Source: Snuella sedimenti (GTDB lineage Bacteria > Bacteroidota > Bacteroidia > Flavobacteriales > Flavobacteriaceae). Taken from it: a DNA stretch of 64,000 bases. Both the position numbers and the translations under genes were made by a program. The stretch spans positions 82,656-146,655 of the forward strand of contig NZ_JAELVQ010000010.1 of assembly GCF_016428595.1 (NCBI RefSeq), in the 5' to 3' direction. The notes under the pieces were generated by a model that searched no databases, had not been told where the DNA came from, and saw nothing but the letters and a program-made list of their open reading frames with translations. Shown piece by piece: positions 38,135 through 47,044 of this stretch. Positions within the stretch are counted from its first letter, which is position 1. Each line of letters starts with the position of its first letter.

Positions 38135-38163
38135 CAAAGATACATAAAAGTTTTGAGTTACAA
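38135..38163 (-). promoter_or_regulatory. Promoter of the DEAD-box helicase
   Basis: On the minus strand TTG (38161-38163), an 18-base spacer and TATCTTTG (38135-38142) match the Bacteroidota sigma-A consensus. Transcription would begin near 38129, giving the structured leader described. The remaining 38164-38343 before the M48 gene contains no gene or element I recognise. Confidence 0.7.
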
Positions 38164-38343
38164 GTTTTTAGTTTAAAAGTTACGGTTTTAATGCTTGAAC
38201 GTTGCACGATTGTTTATGGTTAGGCTTTCACTGCTCGCTAATTTATTGATTTGATGTTGCCATAAAGATATTTCACATCCAAGAGATCGTGTCGTCATTT
38301 TTTAGAGAGTCTCATAACTTTTTTGTAAAGGTGTTTCAATTGG

Positions 38344-39576
38344 TTATTCCCTTAAGTTTTTAATCCGTTGTAAAAGGGTTGGGTGGGAATAGTGCATAAA
38401 AACATAGGTTTTGTGAGGTGTTAAATTACTTAAACTGTTTTTTGATAATTTTTTAAGAGAAGTAATTAACGGTTCGGCTTTGTAAGTGTTCTTGGCATAA
38501 TCATCGGCCTGGTACTCAAATTTTCTTGAAAAAACATTCATAATCAATCCAGTAATTTCGCTAATGGGGCTGTATAACAAACCGAAAGCTATAAGCCCGA
38601 TATGAAAACTTGGTATGTCGACTCCTAATGCATTCGACAGTAATGGGTTTGAAATAAAAAGGGATAATATGTAAAGTGTAAATCCTGTTAGTAGGATAGA
38701 AGTACATAGATTAAAAATAATGTGTTTCTTTTTATAGTGGCCAACTTCGTGAGCTAGTACGGCAACGATTTCGTCTTCTTCTAAATCATTAATTAGTGTA
38801 TCATAGAGTGTGACGCGCTTTTCACTACCAAATCCCGAAAAATAGGCATTGGCTTTGGTGCTACGCTTTGAGCCATCGATTACAAAAATCTTGTCCAGTT
38901 TAAAGCCTACAGTTTTAGCGTATTCAGAAATTTTATCCCTCAGTGATCCAGCTTCTAATGGGGTTTGCTTATTAAATAAGGGCACGATTAGTTTTGAATA
39001 AAACATATTCATGAATATGGTGAAAATAGCTATTAACCCCCAAGTATAAAGCCAAAACTGTGATTTGGTAAGCTCATAAAACCAAATAATTAAAGCAAGG
39101 AGGCCTCCTCCAACGATTATCATCATTAACCAACCTTTTAATTTATCAAGGAAAAATGTTTTTTTTGTGGTTTTGTTAAATCCGAATTTTTCTTCTATAA
39201 CAAAGGTACTGTAATACGAAAATGGCGTTGTAATAATGTCACTTCCAATCATAATGATTCCAAAGAACAATAAAGCAATAATAATGCTATTATTGCTATA
39301 GCTCCTAGCAATAGTATCAACAAATTCAAAGCCGTCAAAAACTAGAAACCCTAATGTTAATAGTAATGAAAACGTTGAGGTAAGTAAGCCGAATTTATAG
39401 TTGGTTAGCTTATATGATTGCGATTTTTTGTACTCGGCATCATCGTAAACATCTTGTAAATCTTTTGGCAAGTTGTCATTAAAATGTTTCGCGTTTAATG
39501 CACTGATGATTTTATCGACTATAAAATTGATAACAATAATTCCGATGATAATATAGAAAAGGGTGTTTGCGGTCAT
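38344..39576 (-). CDS. M48 family metallopeptidase (CAAX prenyl protease/Ste24-like)
   Basis: Integral membrane zinc protease of about 410 residues. The catalytic HExxH motif is VLAHEVGHYKKKH, and the third ligand Glu lies in FEYQADDYAKN. At least five hydrophobic segments flank it (for example LFYIIIGIIVINFIVDKII near the N-terminus). KFGFNKTTKKTFFLDKLKG and the DGSKRSTKANAYFSGFG block are typical of the Ste24/M48A branch. I moved the start to ATG 39576 because the longer frame adds a hydrophilic 18-residue extension from a repeat-like intergenic stretch (39590-39640). Substrates in bacteria are unknown; membrane protein quality control is likely. Confidence 0.9.
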   Translation of the reverse strand: MTANTLFYIIIGIIVINFIVDKIISALNAKHFNDNLPKDLQDVYDDAEYKKSQSYKLTNYKFGLLTSTFSLLLTLGFLVFDGFEFVDTIARSYSNNSIIIALLFFGIIMIGSDIITTPFSYYSTFVIEEKFGFNKTTKKTFFLDKLKGWLMMIIVGGGLLALIIWFYELTKSQFWLYTWGLIAIFTIFMNMFYSKLIVPLFNKQTPLEAGSLRDKISEYAKTVGFKLDKIFVIDGSKRSTKANAYFSGFGSEKRVTLYDTLINDLEEDEIVAVLAHEVGHYKKKHIIFNLCTSILLTGFTLYILSLFISNPLLSNALGVDIPSFHIGLIAFGLLYSPISEITGLIMNVFSRKFEYQADDYAKNTYKAEPLITSLKKLSKNSLSNLTPHKTYVFMHYSHPTLLQRIKNLRE

Positions 39577-39692
39577 ATTTATTTTTCTGTTGTCATTGCG
39601 AAGATCCCGATTACTTGGGAAGCGTGGCAATCTGTTTAAATTACGTTGAAATTATAAGATTACTTAGGTCATAATTCCTTCTTAATGGAAGT

Positions 39693-40490
39693 TTATCTGA
39701 AATCCCGTTGTCTTTTGGCTTCAAAAATAAGAATTCCTGCGGCAACAGAGACGTTCATGGAATCTATTTCGCCTTGCATGGGGATAATAATGTTTTGATC
39801 GGAGCTGTTTAGCCATTCTTCACTTAAACCGGTAGCTTCTGTTCCAACAACAATAGCTGTAGGTTTTGTGAAATCTTGCGTGTGATAGTTTACAGAAGCC
39901 TGTAAGGCCGCACAATAGATTCTAATGTTTTTAGCTTTTAAAAATTGAATGATTTCAGTAGTGCTACCCATGGCAATTTGTTTGGTAAATACGCAACCTA
40001 CACTAGAGCGTATAATGTTGGGGTTATACAAATCGGTTTTAGGATTGGCTATAATAACGGCATCGACATTGGCAGCGTCGGCAGTTCTTAATAGTGCCCC
40101 TATGTTGCCTGGTTTTTCGGGAGCTTCTGCAATTAAGAGTAGCGGTTTTTCGGTTTTAAGTTTCAAGTTCTCTAAGCTGTGTGGTTTGGCTTTTACAACA
40201 GCTAGAACACCCTCTGTAGTATCTCGATAGGCCAGTTTTTGATAGACCTCTTTTGAGATCTCAATAGTGTTTATTTGTTGAAGGGTTAATTTGTTTAACC
40301 GTTCTTCTGAAATTAACTCAGGATAAAATAAGATCGTATTGATCTCATAATCGCCTTTTATTGCTAACGAAATTTCACGTTCGCCTTCAATTAAAAACAC
40401 CCCAGACTTTTTACGCTCACGCGATTTGTCCCTTAGCTGAACCAGTTGGCGAATATATGTGTTATTGATGCTGGAAATTTGTTTGTTCAT
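39693..40490 (-). CDS. TrmH/SpoU family RNA 2'-O-methyltransferase
   Basis: A 265-residue rRNA/tRNA methyltransferase. An N-terminal substrate-binding domain begins with VQLRDKSRERKKSGVFLIEG. The SPOUT catalytic domain has KPGNIGALLRTADAANVDAV, SSVGCVFT, VVGTEATGLSEEW and IPMQGEIDSMNVSVAAGIL, forming the knot. It resembles RlmB-like enzymes, but the target nucleotide cannot be assigned. Its gene is 75 bases from the divergent lipoprotein at 40566. Confidence 0.9.
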   Translation of the reverse strand: MNKQISSINNTYIRQLVQLRDKSRERKKSGVFLIEGEREISLAIKGDYEINTILFYPELISEERLNKLTLQQINTIEISKEVYQKLAYRDTTEGVLAVVKAKPHSLENLKLKTEKPLLLIAEAPEKPGNIGALLRTADAANVDAVIIANPKTDLYNPNIIRSSVGCVFTKQIAMGSTTEIIQFLKAKNIRIYCAALQASVNYHTQDFTKPTAIVVGTEATGLSEEWLNSSDQNIIIPMQGEIDSMNVSVAAGILIFEAKRQRDFR

Positions 40491-40565
40491 TGCAAAGGCA
40501 AATGTAATTTAAATTTGTGTAATTTTATTTCTAGCAATGCGACAAAACGGACTTATTGAATTATT

Positions 40566-41339
40566 ATGAAGTATTTTTATTTTTTGATCGTCATTAGTTC
40601 CTTTTTAGCCTGTAGACAACCTGGAGAGGCTAATGTAAAAAAAGTGGATGGTCCTAATCAATTTCCTAAAGCTATTACTGAAGTATTTAAGGCTCATGGC
40701 GGACTGGCATTGTGGTATAATATGCGGTCTTTGGAGTTTGAAATACAAAAGCAAGACCAGAATGAGTTAACCATAACTGATCTAAAAAGCAGGAAGTCAT
40801 TTGTCGATTTGCCCAATCATAGTATTGGTTATAATGGAACCAAAGTATGGTTATTGAATAAAGATACGGTTGCTTATAAAGGAAATGCTAAGTTTTATCA
40901 TAATCTTATGTTCTATTTTTTTGCCATGCCATTTGTATTGGCGGATGATGGCATTATATACTCGGAAGTTAAGCCTTTAGAGTTTGAGGGCAAGCAGTAT
41001 CCTGGGATTAAAATAACATACAGCAGTGGTGTTGGGGAATCACCAGATGATGAATATGTCCTATATTTCGATCCAAAAACCAATCAAATGGTTTGGTTGG
41101 CATATACCGTTACCTATTTTTCCAAAGAAAAAAGTAAAACCTATCATTTTATCAAATACGATAGTTGGCAAAGTGTAGACGGCCTAAAAGTGCCAAAAAC
41201 GCTCGTATGGTTTAACTATGAAAACAATCTACCAACTACAGAACGGAACCGTTTAGAGTTTACTGAAGTAAAATTTTCGGAAACACCTCCAAAGGCAACT
41301 GTTTTTGAAAAGCCCGAAGATGCTGCCTTTGTTGATTAA
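40566..41339 (+). CDS. Conserved flavobacterial lipoprotein (DUF6503-like)
   Basis: Lipoprotein of 257 residues: the signal YFLIVISSFLAC ends in the lipobox FLAC. The mature part is beta-rich with FKAHGGLALWYNMRSLEFEI, GYNGTKVWLLNKD, YYFDPKTNQ-like YVLYFDPKTNQMVWLAYTVT and GLKVPKTLVWF. The fold seems of the LolA/outer-membrane carrier type, similar to DUF6503 proteins of Flavobacteriia, but I cannot give a substrate. It converges on the DUF3810 gene with 7 bases between stops. Confidence 0.75.
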   Translation: MKYFYFLIVISSFLACRQPGEANVKKVDGPNQFPKAITEVFKAHGGLALWYNMRSLEFEIQKQDQNELTITDLKSRKSFVDLPNHSIGYNGTKVWLLNKDTVAYKGNAKFYHNLMFYFFAMPFVLADDGIIYSEVKPLEFEGKQYPGIKITYSSGVGESPDDEYVLYFDPKTNQMVWLAYTVTYFSKEKSKTYHFIKYDSWQSVDGLKVPKTLVWFNYENNLPTTERNRLEFTEVKFSETPPKATVFEKPEDAAFVD

Positions 41340-41346
41340 ATTAATG

Positions 41347-42414
41347 TCATAATGTACTTGAAGCAAAATAATTGACAAACAGCGCAACTACATAACTGTA
41401 ACTTTCCATACCCTTATCTTGTTTATTGGCTTTTAAATAATTGCTATAAAAAAGTTTGAACAGGGGTTCGGTTGGATTTTCATGGGCTTCCCAGAACTCA
41501 CGGACTTCCTTGTAGTTATTTAAAATTCCTTTGTTAACATCGGCCACTACATCTTCAAATAAACATTCATCCCGGTTGTAAATTTCGTTCAAGCAATAGC
41601 GTAAAGCGAAGGTGTATCCAGCATAATTAAAATATTTGTTATCGTGGTTAATAGCAGCCAAGCAGCCAATGAAATTAGCTTCATTTTCCGCGGCATAGCC
41701 TAATTGATGTGCAATTTCATGGGATGTTGTCGTTGGGAATATGCTGGCAGGAATTAAAGCATCAACTTGCGCCTCATTCGTTAATGGATTTAGATAGCCA
41801 CTAAAACCCATATACGTTAATGGATAACTAAACAACGATTTTTTGACACTCTTTGGGTGGTATTCCAAATGCGGAAAGTGTTGTTTTAAGTTGTCATAGC
41901 CCTTTGGGGCTAAGGCAATAATTTTGCTTTTAGTGTAAGGAATATCTATTTTAATTGTATCGTTCTTTTCAATCCTAAGGTGTGCAGTATTGGCTTTGGT
42001 AATTAGTTTCTTGGTTACGGCTTCAAGCTGTTCCGTGGTGTAGTGTGCATTAAGATTTAGGCTTTTATAAAGCGGCAAACGGTAATAGTTTAGTCCCCAA
42101 AGCACGTGAAAAGCAAAGTAAATAATGGAACAAGTAGCTGCAATGTCAATGAGCCAACCTTTCGTGTCTTTTCGTAAACGTTTTCTGTTTTTATAGAACC
42201 AACGTATAATGTAAACCAATGATATGCTATATACCAAATCTCCAAAAGAGAAGGGAAGCCAACCTAGTGTATATCTGGATATTTTTGCTATGTATGGATA
42301 TATCCCATTGCTGTAATAAGATTCAATATATTCAGGATAGTGGGCAATCCATTTTATTATTAGATATTGAGGAATTAAGGTTAAGGCTATTAAGGTCTTC
42401 TTGTTTCTTAGCAT
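41347..42414 (-). CDS. DUF3810 membrane-anchored zincin-like protein
   Basis: A 355-residue membrane protein with three N-terminal hydrophobic segments (about residues 8-20, 60-75, 87-105) and a catalytic-like domain. TTSHEIAHQLGYAAENEANF has an HExxH and a downstream Glu in the zinc-ligand arrangement of gluzincins, so it probably is a metallopeptidase. DUF3810 proteins are conserved in Bacteroidota and of unknown substrate. It lies next to the convergent lipoprotein; the lipoprotein gene upstream on the minus strand starts 53 bases away. Confidence 0.85.
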   Translation of the reverse strand: MLRNKKTLIALTLIPQYLIIKWIAHYPEYIESYYSNGIYPYIAKISRYTLGWLPFSFGDLVYSISLVYIIRWFYKNRKRLRKDTKGWLIDIAATCSIIYFAFHVLWGLNYYRLPLYKSLNLNAHYTTEQLEAVTKKLITKANTAHLRIEKNDTIKIDIPYTKSKIIALAPKGYDNLKQHFPHLEYHPKSVKKSLFSYPLTYMGFSGYLNPLTNEAQVDALIPASIFPTTTSHEIAHQLGYAAENEANFIGCLAAINHDNKYFNYAGYTFALRYCLNEIYNRDECLFEDVVADVNKGILNNYKEVREFWEAHENPTEPLFKLFYSNYLKANKQDKGMESYSYVVALFVNYFASSTL

Positions 42415-42467
42415 GATCCAAAAATAAACAAATGTTTATTAATCAGAGGGCCTTATTTTGGGCTTGG

Positions 42468-43157
42468 TTAATATTTTAAAATTGGATAACCATTTTGACA
42501 AGCTATAGATTTGGGCTCTTGTGGTATATCGCAGGTAGATGTGATAGACCATTTAATATTATACTGTTTTTCAGCAAGGTTATAAGCTTCAATTTTCTGA
42601 AAAAATAAAGACGTATCAATTTGATTGGAATATGCGATATACCCTTGTGGTCCGCCACATGCTTTCGCTCCATAGGGCGTATAGTTCCAATCAGTTGGAT
42701 CGGTACAAGAAACACTATTGGATAGGCTGCTAATTCCGTTGAATAAAAGCATTAATTCCCGATGGTCTTTTTCTTGTTCGGATAGCTCTCGTTTTACAAT
42801 TAACTGTTCGTCGTCAATTGAAATGATTCTTAGGTTGTAATTTCCTGGGAAATTTAGATCGGTTATTAAAATAAGGGATTCTTGGGTTTCCCAAGCACCT
42901 GTTTCATCATAAAAAGTTAAGGGCGGTGTGCCACACCATCCAGATGTTCTTTGAGTAAAAATGGCATTTTTTTGAAACGATACACCGGGTGCATTGTCTT
43001 GTAGTTTAGAAGCCCGTTGGTAAATGGTTGTTTCATTCTCATATTTTGGGGCAATCCAATTACCAATAAGTAAATTTTCTGGATCTATATCAATATCTGA
43101 GTTACTTTGACAGGAAAAAAGGCATAAAGCCAGAGGTAGCAAATAGAATATTTTCAC
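42468..43157 (-). CDS. Lipoprotein with lipocalin-like N-terminus, led by a repeat leader
   Basis: Lipoprotein of 229 residues, with signal MKIFYLLPLALCLFSC ending in the lipobox LFSC. The mature N-terminus (LLIGNWIAPKYEN and beta strands) resembles lipocalin-like domains. The C-terminal half contains a Cys-rich part (VSCTDPTDWNYTPYGAKAC, then CDIPQ and IACQNGYPILKY). I do not recognise the protein. It starts at GTG; no ATG preserves the signal. The GTG and first three codons lie at the end of a repeat leader described separately, so its expression may be controlled by that leader. Confidence 0.75.
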   Translation of the reverse strand: MKIFYLLPLALCLFSCQSNSDIDIDPENLLIGNWIAPKYENETTIYQRASKLQDNAPGVSFQKNAIFTQRTSGWCGTPPLTFYDETGAWETQESLILITDLNFPGNYNLRIISIDDEQLIVKRELSEQEKDHRELMLLFNGISSLSNSVSCTDPTDWNYTPYGAKACGGPQGYIAYSNQIDTSLFFQKIEAYNLAEKQYNIKWSITSTCDIPQEPKSIACQNGYPILKY

Positions 43158-43304
43158 ACGTTTAAATTTTAGTAATTAATTGATTTTATTGTAGTTATAA
43201 AATTAAGAACGTGTGCAACCACTCCTTACACTCGTTCTCTCATTAAAAATCTTAAACATTTCCTGTTGTGAAAAATGCTTAAATTTTATTAATGTTCGTT
43301 TCAT
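43149..43304 (-). repeat. Dispersed leader element, copy A (upstream of lipoprotein gene)
   Basis: An intergenic element found twice in this window in opposite orientation (copy B at 61064-61220). The 115-base core (43149-43263) is identical to copy B at 113 positions. It includes a short ORF, hairpin GAACGaGTGT / gCACaCGTTC, the competing pair CACACGTT / AACGTGTG, and the GTG start of the next gene. The rest of the gap to pepD, 43305-43496, is AT-rich; it contains two direct copies of CTAAAAGGTTG (43338 and 43480) but no gene I can support. Confidence 0.85.
43203..43304 (-). CDS. Candidate leader peptide ORF in copy A
   Basis: ATG at 43304 opens a 33-codon frame that ends at TAA 43203. The last 18 codons (MFKIFNERTSVRSGCTRS) are shared with copy B, where the internal ATG follows GGAA and is the common start. 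The only core difference inside this frame (AAG versus AAA) is synonymous. Whether it is translated is inferred from conservation and position. Confidence 0.4.
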   Translation of the reverse strand: MKRTLIKFKHFSQQEMFKIFNERTSVRSGCTRS

Positions 43305-43496
43305 CTTTATAGTTTATCATTAGATGATATTGTTTCTAAAAGGTTGCGTGGCTGGTTGCCTTTTAATTTTAGTAGAAATGAACTCATCAAGGCTCAGTCG
43401 AGAATACCCATCCTACCTATAGGAACTAGCGGAAGTCGTTTCAAGAAATTCTTTTATTTAATTACTACATAGTGTTCTCTAAAAGGTTGTAATAAT

Positions 43497-43504
43497 TACC
43501 TTTG
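43497..43504 (+). promoter_or_regulatory. -7 element of the pepD promoter
   Basis: TACCTTTG matches TAnnTTTG, 20 bases before the pepD start codon. No clear TTG is visible at the -33 distance. Confidence 0.5.
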
Positions 43505-43523
43505 CAAAATTATATATAAAATT

Positions 43524-44987
43524 ATGAGTTCAGAAATAAGACAACTTCAACCACAGGTGCTTTGGAATAAATTTGCAGATTTAAACGCTGTACCAAGAGC
43601 TTCAAAAAAAGAAGCACGTGTTATAGAGTTTATGAAAGATTTTGGAATGCGTTTGGGATTGGAAACCATTGAGGATGCTGTTGGAAATGTGATTATAAAG
43701 AAGCCGGCCACTAAAGGTATGGAGCATAAAGCAACCGTAGTTATGCAGTCGCATTTGGATATGGTGCACCAAAAAAACAATGATACCGATTTTGATTTTG
43801 ACACTCAGGGGATTGAGATGTATGTGGATGGTGATTGGGTACGTGCCAAAGGTACAACGTTGGGAGCCGACAATGGGCTTGGGGTTGCTACCATAATGGC
43901 TATTCTGGAAAGCACAGATATTCCGCACCCTGCAATTGAAGCCTTGTTTACTATTGATGAAGAGACGGGTATGACTGGAGCAATGGGACTAGAAGGAGGT
44001 TTGTTGCAAGGTAGCATTTTATTAAATCTAGATACAGAAGAAGATGACGAGATAGGTGTTGGCTGTGCCGGAGGTATCGACGTTACTGCCACAAGAGCAT
44101 ATACAGAAGAGGATACACCAGAGTTTAAAATTGGTTATACCATTACTGTTAGAGGGCTGCAAGGCGGGCATTCGGGAATGCAAATTCATGAAGGTTTAGG
44201 GAATGCCAATAAGATTATGAACCGCTTGCTGTTTGATGGTTTTGAGAATTTCGGTTTACGAATTTCTGAAATTGATGGCGGTGGTCTGCGTAATGCCATT
44301 CCGCGTGAAAGTAAAGCAGTGGTGGCTATCGATGTTGCTCGTGAAGATACTTTCGTTTCGAAAATGAAATCTCAAGCAGAAGTGATTAAGACCGAGCTAA
44401 AAGTCATGGAGCCAGATCTAGATATTTTGGTAACTAAATGTGATACGCCTAAAAGTATCATGGATTTGGGAGTTCAAGAAGGCTTTACCAGAGCACTATA
44501 TGCTGCTTTTAATGGTGTGTATAGAATGAGTGCGGATATCCCTGGATTGGTTGAAACTTCTAATAACATTGCTAAGGTACTAGTTAAAGAAGGAGAAATT
44601 AAGGTTGCTTGTTTAACACGTTCGTCTGTAGAGAGCGCTAAAACGGATTTAGCCAATACTTTACGCGCCACCTTTGAATTAACTGGTTGTGAAGTTGAGT
44701 TCTCGGGTGATTATCCCGGTTGGACGCCTAACATGGATTCAGCCATACTAAAAGTTATGACTGCACTATACCAAGATTTAAATGGTGAAAAGCCACATGT
44801 AGCTGCTTGTCATGCTGGATTGGAATGTGGCATTTTAGGACAAAACTATCCAGATATGGATATGATTAGTTTTGGACCTAATATAAAAGGCGCACATTCG
44901 CCCGATGAGCGCGCGCAAATTTCATCCGTTCAAAAATATTGGAGGTTTGTGTTGGAAATTTTGAAGCACATCCCTGAAAATAGCTAG
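43524..44987 (+). CDS. pepD: Aminoacyl-histidine dipeptidase (PepD, peptidase M20C)
   Basis: Cytoplasmic dinuclear zinc dipeptidase of 487 residues, hydrolysing Xaa-His and related dipeptides. Metal and catalytic sites are visible: VVMQSHLDMVHQKN (His and Asp), TTLGADNGLGVATIMA (bridging Asp), and LFTIDEETGMTGAMGL (catalytic Glu and Glu ligand). The C-terminal HAGLECGILGQ with His, and AHSPDERAQISS, match M20C. Length agrees with E. coli PepD. It is transcribed alone from its own promoter. Confidence 0.96.
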   Translation: MSSEIRQLQPQVLWNKFADLNAVPRASKKEARVIEFMKDFGMRLGLETIEDAVGNVIIKKPATKGMEHKATVVMQSHLDMVHQKNNDTDFDFDTQGIEMYVDGDWVRAKGTTLGADNGLGVATIMAILESTDIPHPAIEALFTIDEETGMTGAMGLEGGLLQGSILLNLDTEEDDEIGVGCAGGIDVTATRAYTEEDTPEFKIGYTITVRGLQGGHSGMQIHEGLGNANKIMNRLLFDGFENFGLRISEIDGGGLRNAIPRESKAVVAIDVAREDTFVSKMKSQAEVIKTELKVMEPDLDILVTKCDTPKSIMDLGVQEGFTRALYAAFNGVYRMSADIPGLVETSNNIAKVLVKEGEIKVACLTRSSVESAKTDLANTLRATFELTGCEVEFSGDYPGWTPNMDSAILKVMTALYQDLNGEKPHVAACHAGLECGILGQNYPDMDMISFGPNIKGAHSPDERAQISSVQKYWRFVLEILKHIPENS

Positions 44988-45010
44988 AAAATTACATTTA
45001 GTCGGATAAA

Positions 45011-45041
45011 TTTGCTTTTTATCGATAATTTAGTATATTTG
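45011..45041 (+). promoter_or_regulatory. Orphan promoter in the pepD-yidD gap
   Basis: TTTG (45011-45014), 19 bases and TATATTTG (45034-45041) give a full match to the Bacteroidota consensus on the plus strand. Only minus-strand genes lie downstream. A transcript from about 45048 would pass a short hairpin ATGC-caaaa-GCAT with a T-run (45053-45071) and a second T-rich stretch near 45136. Either a small RNA or the remains of a lost gene is possible. Confidence 0.45.
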
Positions 45042-45196
45042 TTATAGCAATATGATGCCAAAAGCATTTTTTTGAGTGAAACATAAAGTAAGCACCCCGA
45101 ACTGCCTCTAAAAAGAAACATCCAAAACAATGCTTTTTTTAATGATTGAAAAAAACAATAACAAGTAAAATGGCGAGCTAGTGCTTTGGAAAGTTT

Positions 45197-45445
45197 TTAG
45201 TTGTCACCCTTTCCAGGAACAGGATCGTAACCACTACCTCCCCATGGATGACAGCTAAAAATACGTTTTATGGCCAATCGTCCACCTTTAAGTAAACCGT
45301 GTTTTTCAAGAGCTTCTTTCGAATAGTGCGAGCATGTAGGTTGGTATCTACAAGTCGCAGGCGTTAATGGTGATATCAAGGTTTGATACACTCTTATTAA
45401 AAACAAAAACGGTGTGATGAGTAGTTGCTTCATTAATTTTTTCAA
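45197..45445 (-). CDS. yidD: Membrane protein insertion efficiency factor YidD
   Basis: Small amphipathic membrane-associated protein of 82 residues aiding YidC-dependent insertion. The family signature is complete: [20 protein letters not shown] (Cys pair), [16 protein letters not shown] and [17 protein letters not shown]. It lies 60 bases downstream of cysS on the same strand rather than beside rnpA or yidC, a common arrangement in this group. Confidence 0.95.
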   Translation of the reverse strand: MKKLMKQLLITPFLFLIRVYQTLISPLTPATCRYQPTCSHYSKEALEKHGLLKGGRLAIKRIFSCHPWGGSGYDPVPGKGDN

Positions 45446-45505
45446 AGCTGTTTGCTTGTTAAGTCGTGAGTATCATAACACCTTACAAAATAGGCTAACT
45501 ATAAA

Positions 45506-46987
45506 CTAATTAACCGAAAACGTCGTGCCGTCTTTACCGTCTTTTAGTTGGATACCGACAGCAGCCAGTTCGTCACGAATTTTATCAGACAAGGCAAAGT
45601 CTTTATTTGCTCTGGCTTCTTGTCTTAATTTTATTAAAACAGAAACGGCTCCAGATAATTTATCAGTTCCAGCATCTTTTTTGGTAACGTTTTCCAGTCC
45701 TAAAACATCAAATGTAAAAACGTTAATGGTTTCTTTTAATGTATTTAGATCTTCCGAAGTTAAGGATTCAGAACCTTCTTTAACTTGGTTGATGTATTTA
45801 ACGGCTTCAAATAAATGCGCTATTAAGATAGGCGAATTAAAATCGTCGTTCATGGCATCATAGCATTTCTGCTTCCATGCGTTGATAGCGATGCTTGATT
45901 TTTCAGAAGACTTTAAACTGCCTAATAAATTAATAGCATCCATTAATCTATAAAAACCTTTTTCGCTTGCTAAAAGCCCATCATCGGTTAAGTCTAAAAT
46001 ACTTCTGTAAGACGATTGTGCTATAAAAAAGCGAATCACGCTAGGGGCGTAGGCCTTACTAAAGAATTTATTGTTTCCTGATAATAATTCATCAGGATTA
46101 ACAGTATTTCCAGTTGTTTTAGACATGCGCTGTCCGTTAAGCTCTAACATATTGGCGTGCATCCAATAATTAACAGGCGATTGGCCTTTAGCGGCTTCAT
46201 TTTGGGCAATTTCACACTCATGATGCGGGAATTTTAAATCCATACCGCCACCGTGAATATCAAATTGTTCTCCCAAGTATTTTGTACTCATAGCTGTACA
46301 TTCTAAATGCCAGCCAGGGAAACCGTCACTCCAAGGCGATGGCCAGCGCATAATGTGCTGGGGTTCGGCACGTTTCCAAAGTGCAAAGTCTTGCGGATTC
46401 TTTTTGTCGCTTTGTCCGTCAAGTGCTCTCGTATTATGAACTAAATCATCTAGTTTACGCTTGCTTAACTTGCCATATTCGTTCGTTTCGTTAAACTTAT
46501 GAACGTCAAAATATACTGAGCCGTTTACCTCGTAAGCAAATCCATTGTCTATAATATTTTTAATAAGCTCAATTTGTTCAATGATATGACCCGTTGCAGT
46601 AGGTTCTATGCTTGGGGGTAAAAAATTAAAGGTGTTTAAGATGTTATGGAAATCGACCGTGTATCGCTGTACCACTTCCATAGGTTCAATTTGTTCTAAA
46701 CGCGCCTTTTTTGTTATTTTATCCTCACCAGCATCTGCATCATTTTCTAAATGACCGGCATCCGTAATATTTCTAACATAACGCACTTTATACCCTAAAT
46801 GTTTTAGGTAGCGAAATATCATGTCGAAAGACATAAAGGTTCTAACATTTCCTAAATGCACATTACTGTAAACGGTAGGACCACAAACATACATGCCTAT
46901 ATGGCCTTCGTTAATAGGGGTGAATAATTCTTTCGTGCCTGAAAGCGAGTTGTATATTTTTATATGTTGTTCCTGGTATAACTGCAT
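45506..46987 (-). CDS. cysS: Cysteinyl-tRNA synthetase
   Basis: Class I aminoacyl-tRNA synthetase of 493 residues. The signature starts [18 protein letters not shown] (zinc Cys and the HIGH-like HLGN). [14 protein letters not shown] holds further zinc ligands (Cys, with [15 protein letters not shown]), and the KMSKS motif is RMSKTTGN. The C-terminal helical domain ends at GTTFSVN. Both flanks of this gene carry TTGTTAAGTCG-like repeats (46990-47030), of no evident function. Confidence 0.96.
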   Translation of the reverse strand: MQLYQEQHIKIYNSLSGTKELFTPINEGHIGMYVCGPTVYSNVHLGNVRTFMSFDMIFRYLKHLGYKVRYVRNITDAGHLENDADAGEDKITKKARLEQIEPMEVVQRYTVDFHNILNTFNFLPPSIEPTATGHIIEQIELIKNIIDNGFAYEVNGSVYFDVHKFNETNEYGKLSKRKLDDLVHNTRALDGQSDKKNPQDFALWKRAEPQHIMRWPSPWSDGFPGWHLECTAMSTKYLGEQFDIHGGGMDLKFPHHECEIAQNEAAKGQSPVNYWMHANMLELNGQRMSKTTGNTVNPDELLSGNNKFFSKAYAPSVIRFFIAQSSYRSILDLTDDGLLASEKGFYRLMDAINLLGSLKSSEKSSIAINAWKQKCYDAMNDDFNSPILIAHLFEAVKYINQVKEGSESLTSEDLNTLKETINVFTFDVLGLENVTKKDAGTDKLSGAVSVLIKLRQEARANKDFALSDKIRDELAAVGIQLKDGKDGTTFSVN

Positions 46988-47044
46988 TTGTTAAGTCGTT
47001 TGTTGTTAAGTTGTCGATTTGTTAAGAATTAATGAAATGATTTC

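Noticed and set aside
43330..43495. Two direct copies of CTAAAAGGTTG as a CRISPR or phage attachment site
   Set aside because: Only two short copies, 142 bases apart, with no spacer pattern, integrase or tRNA nearby.
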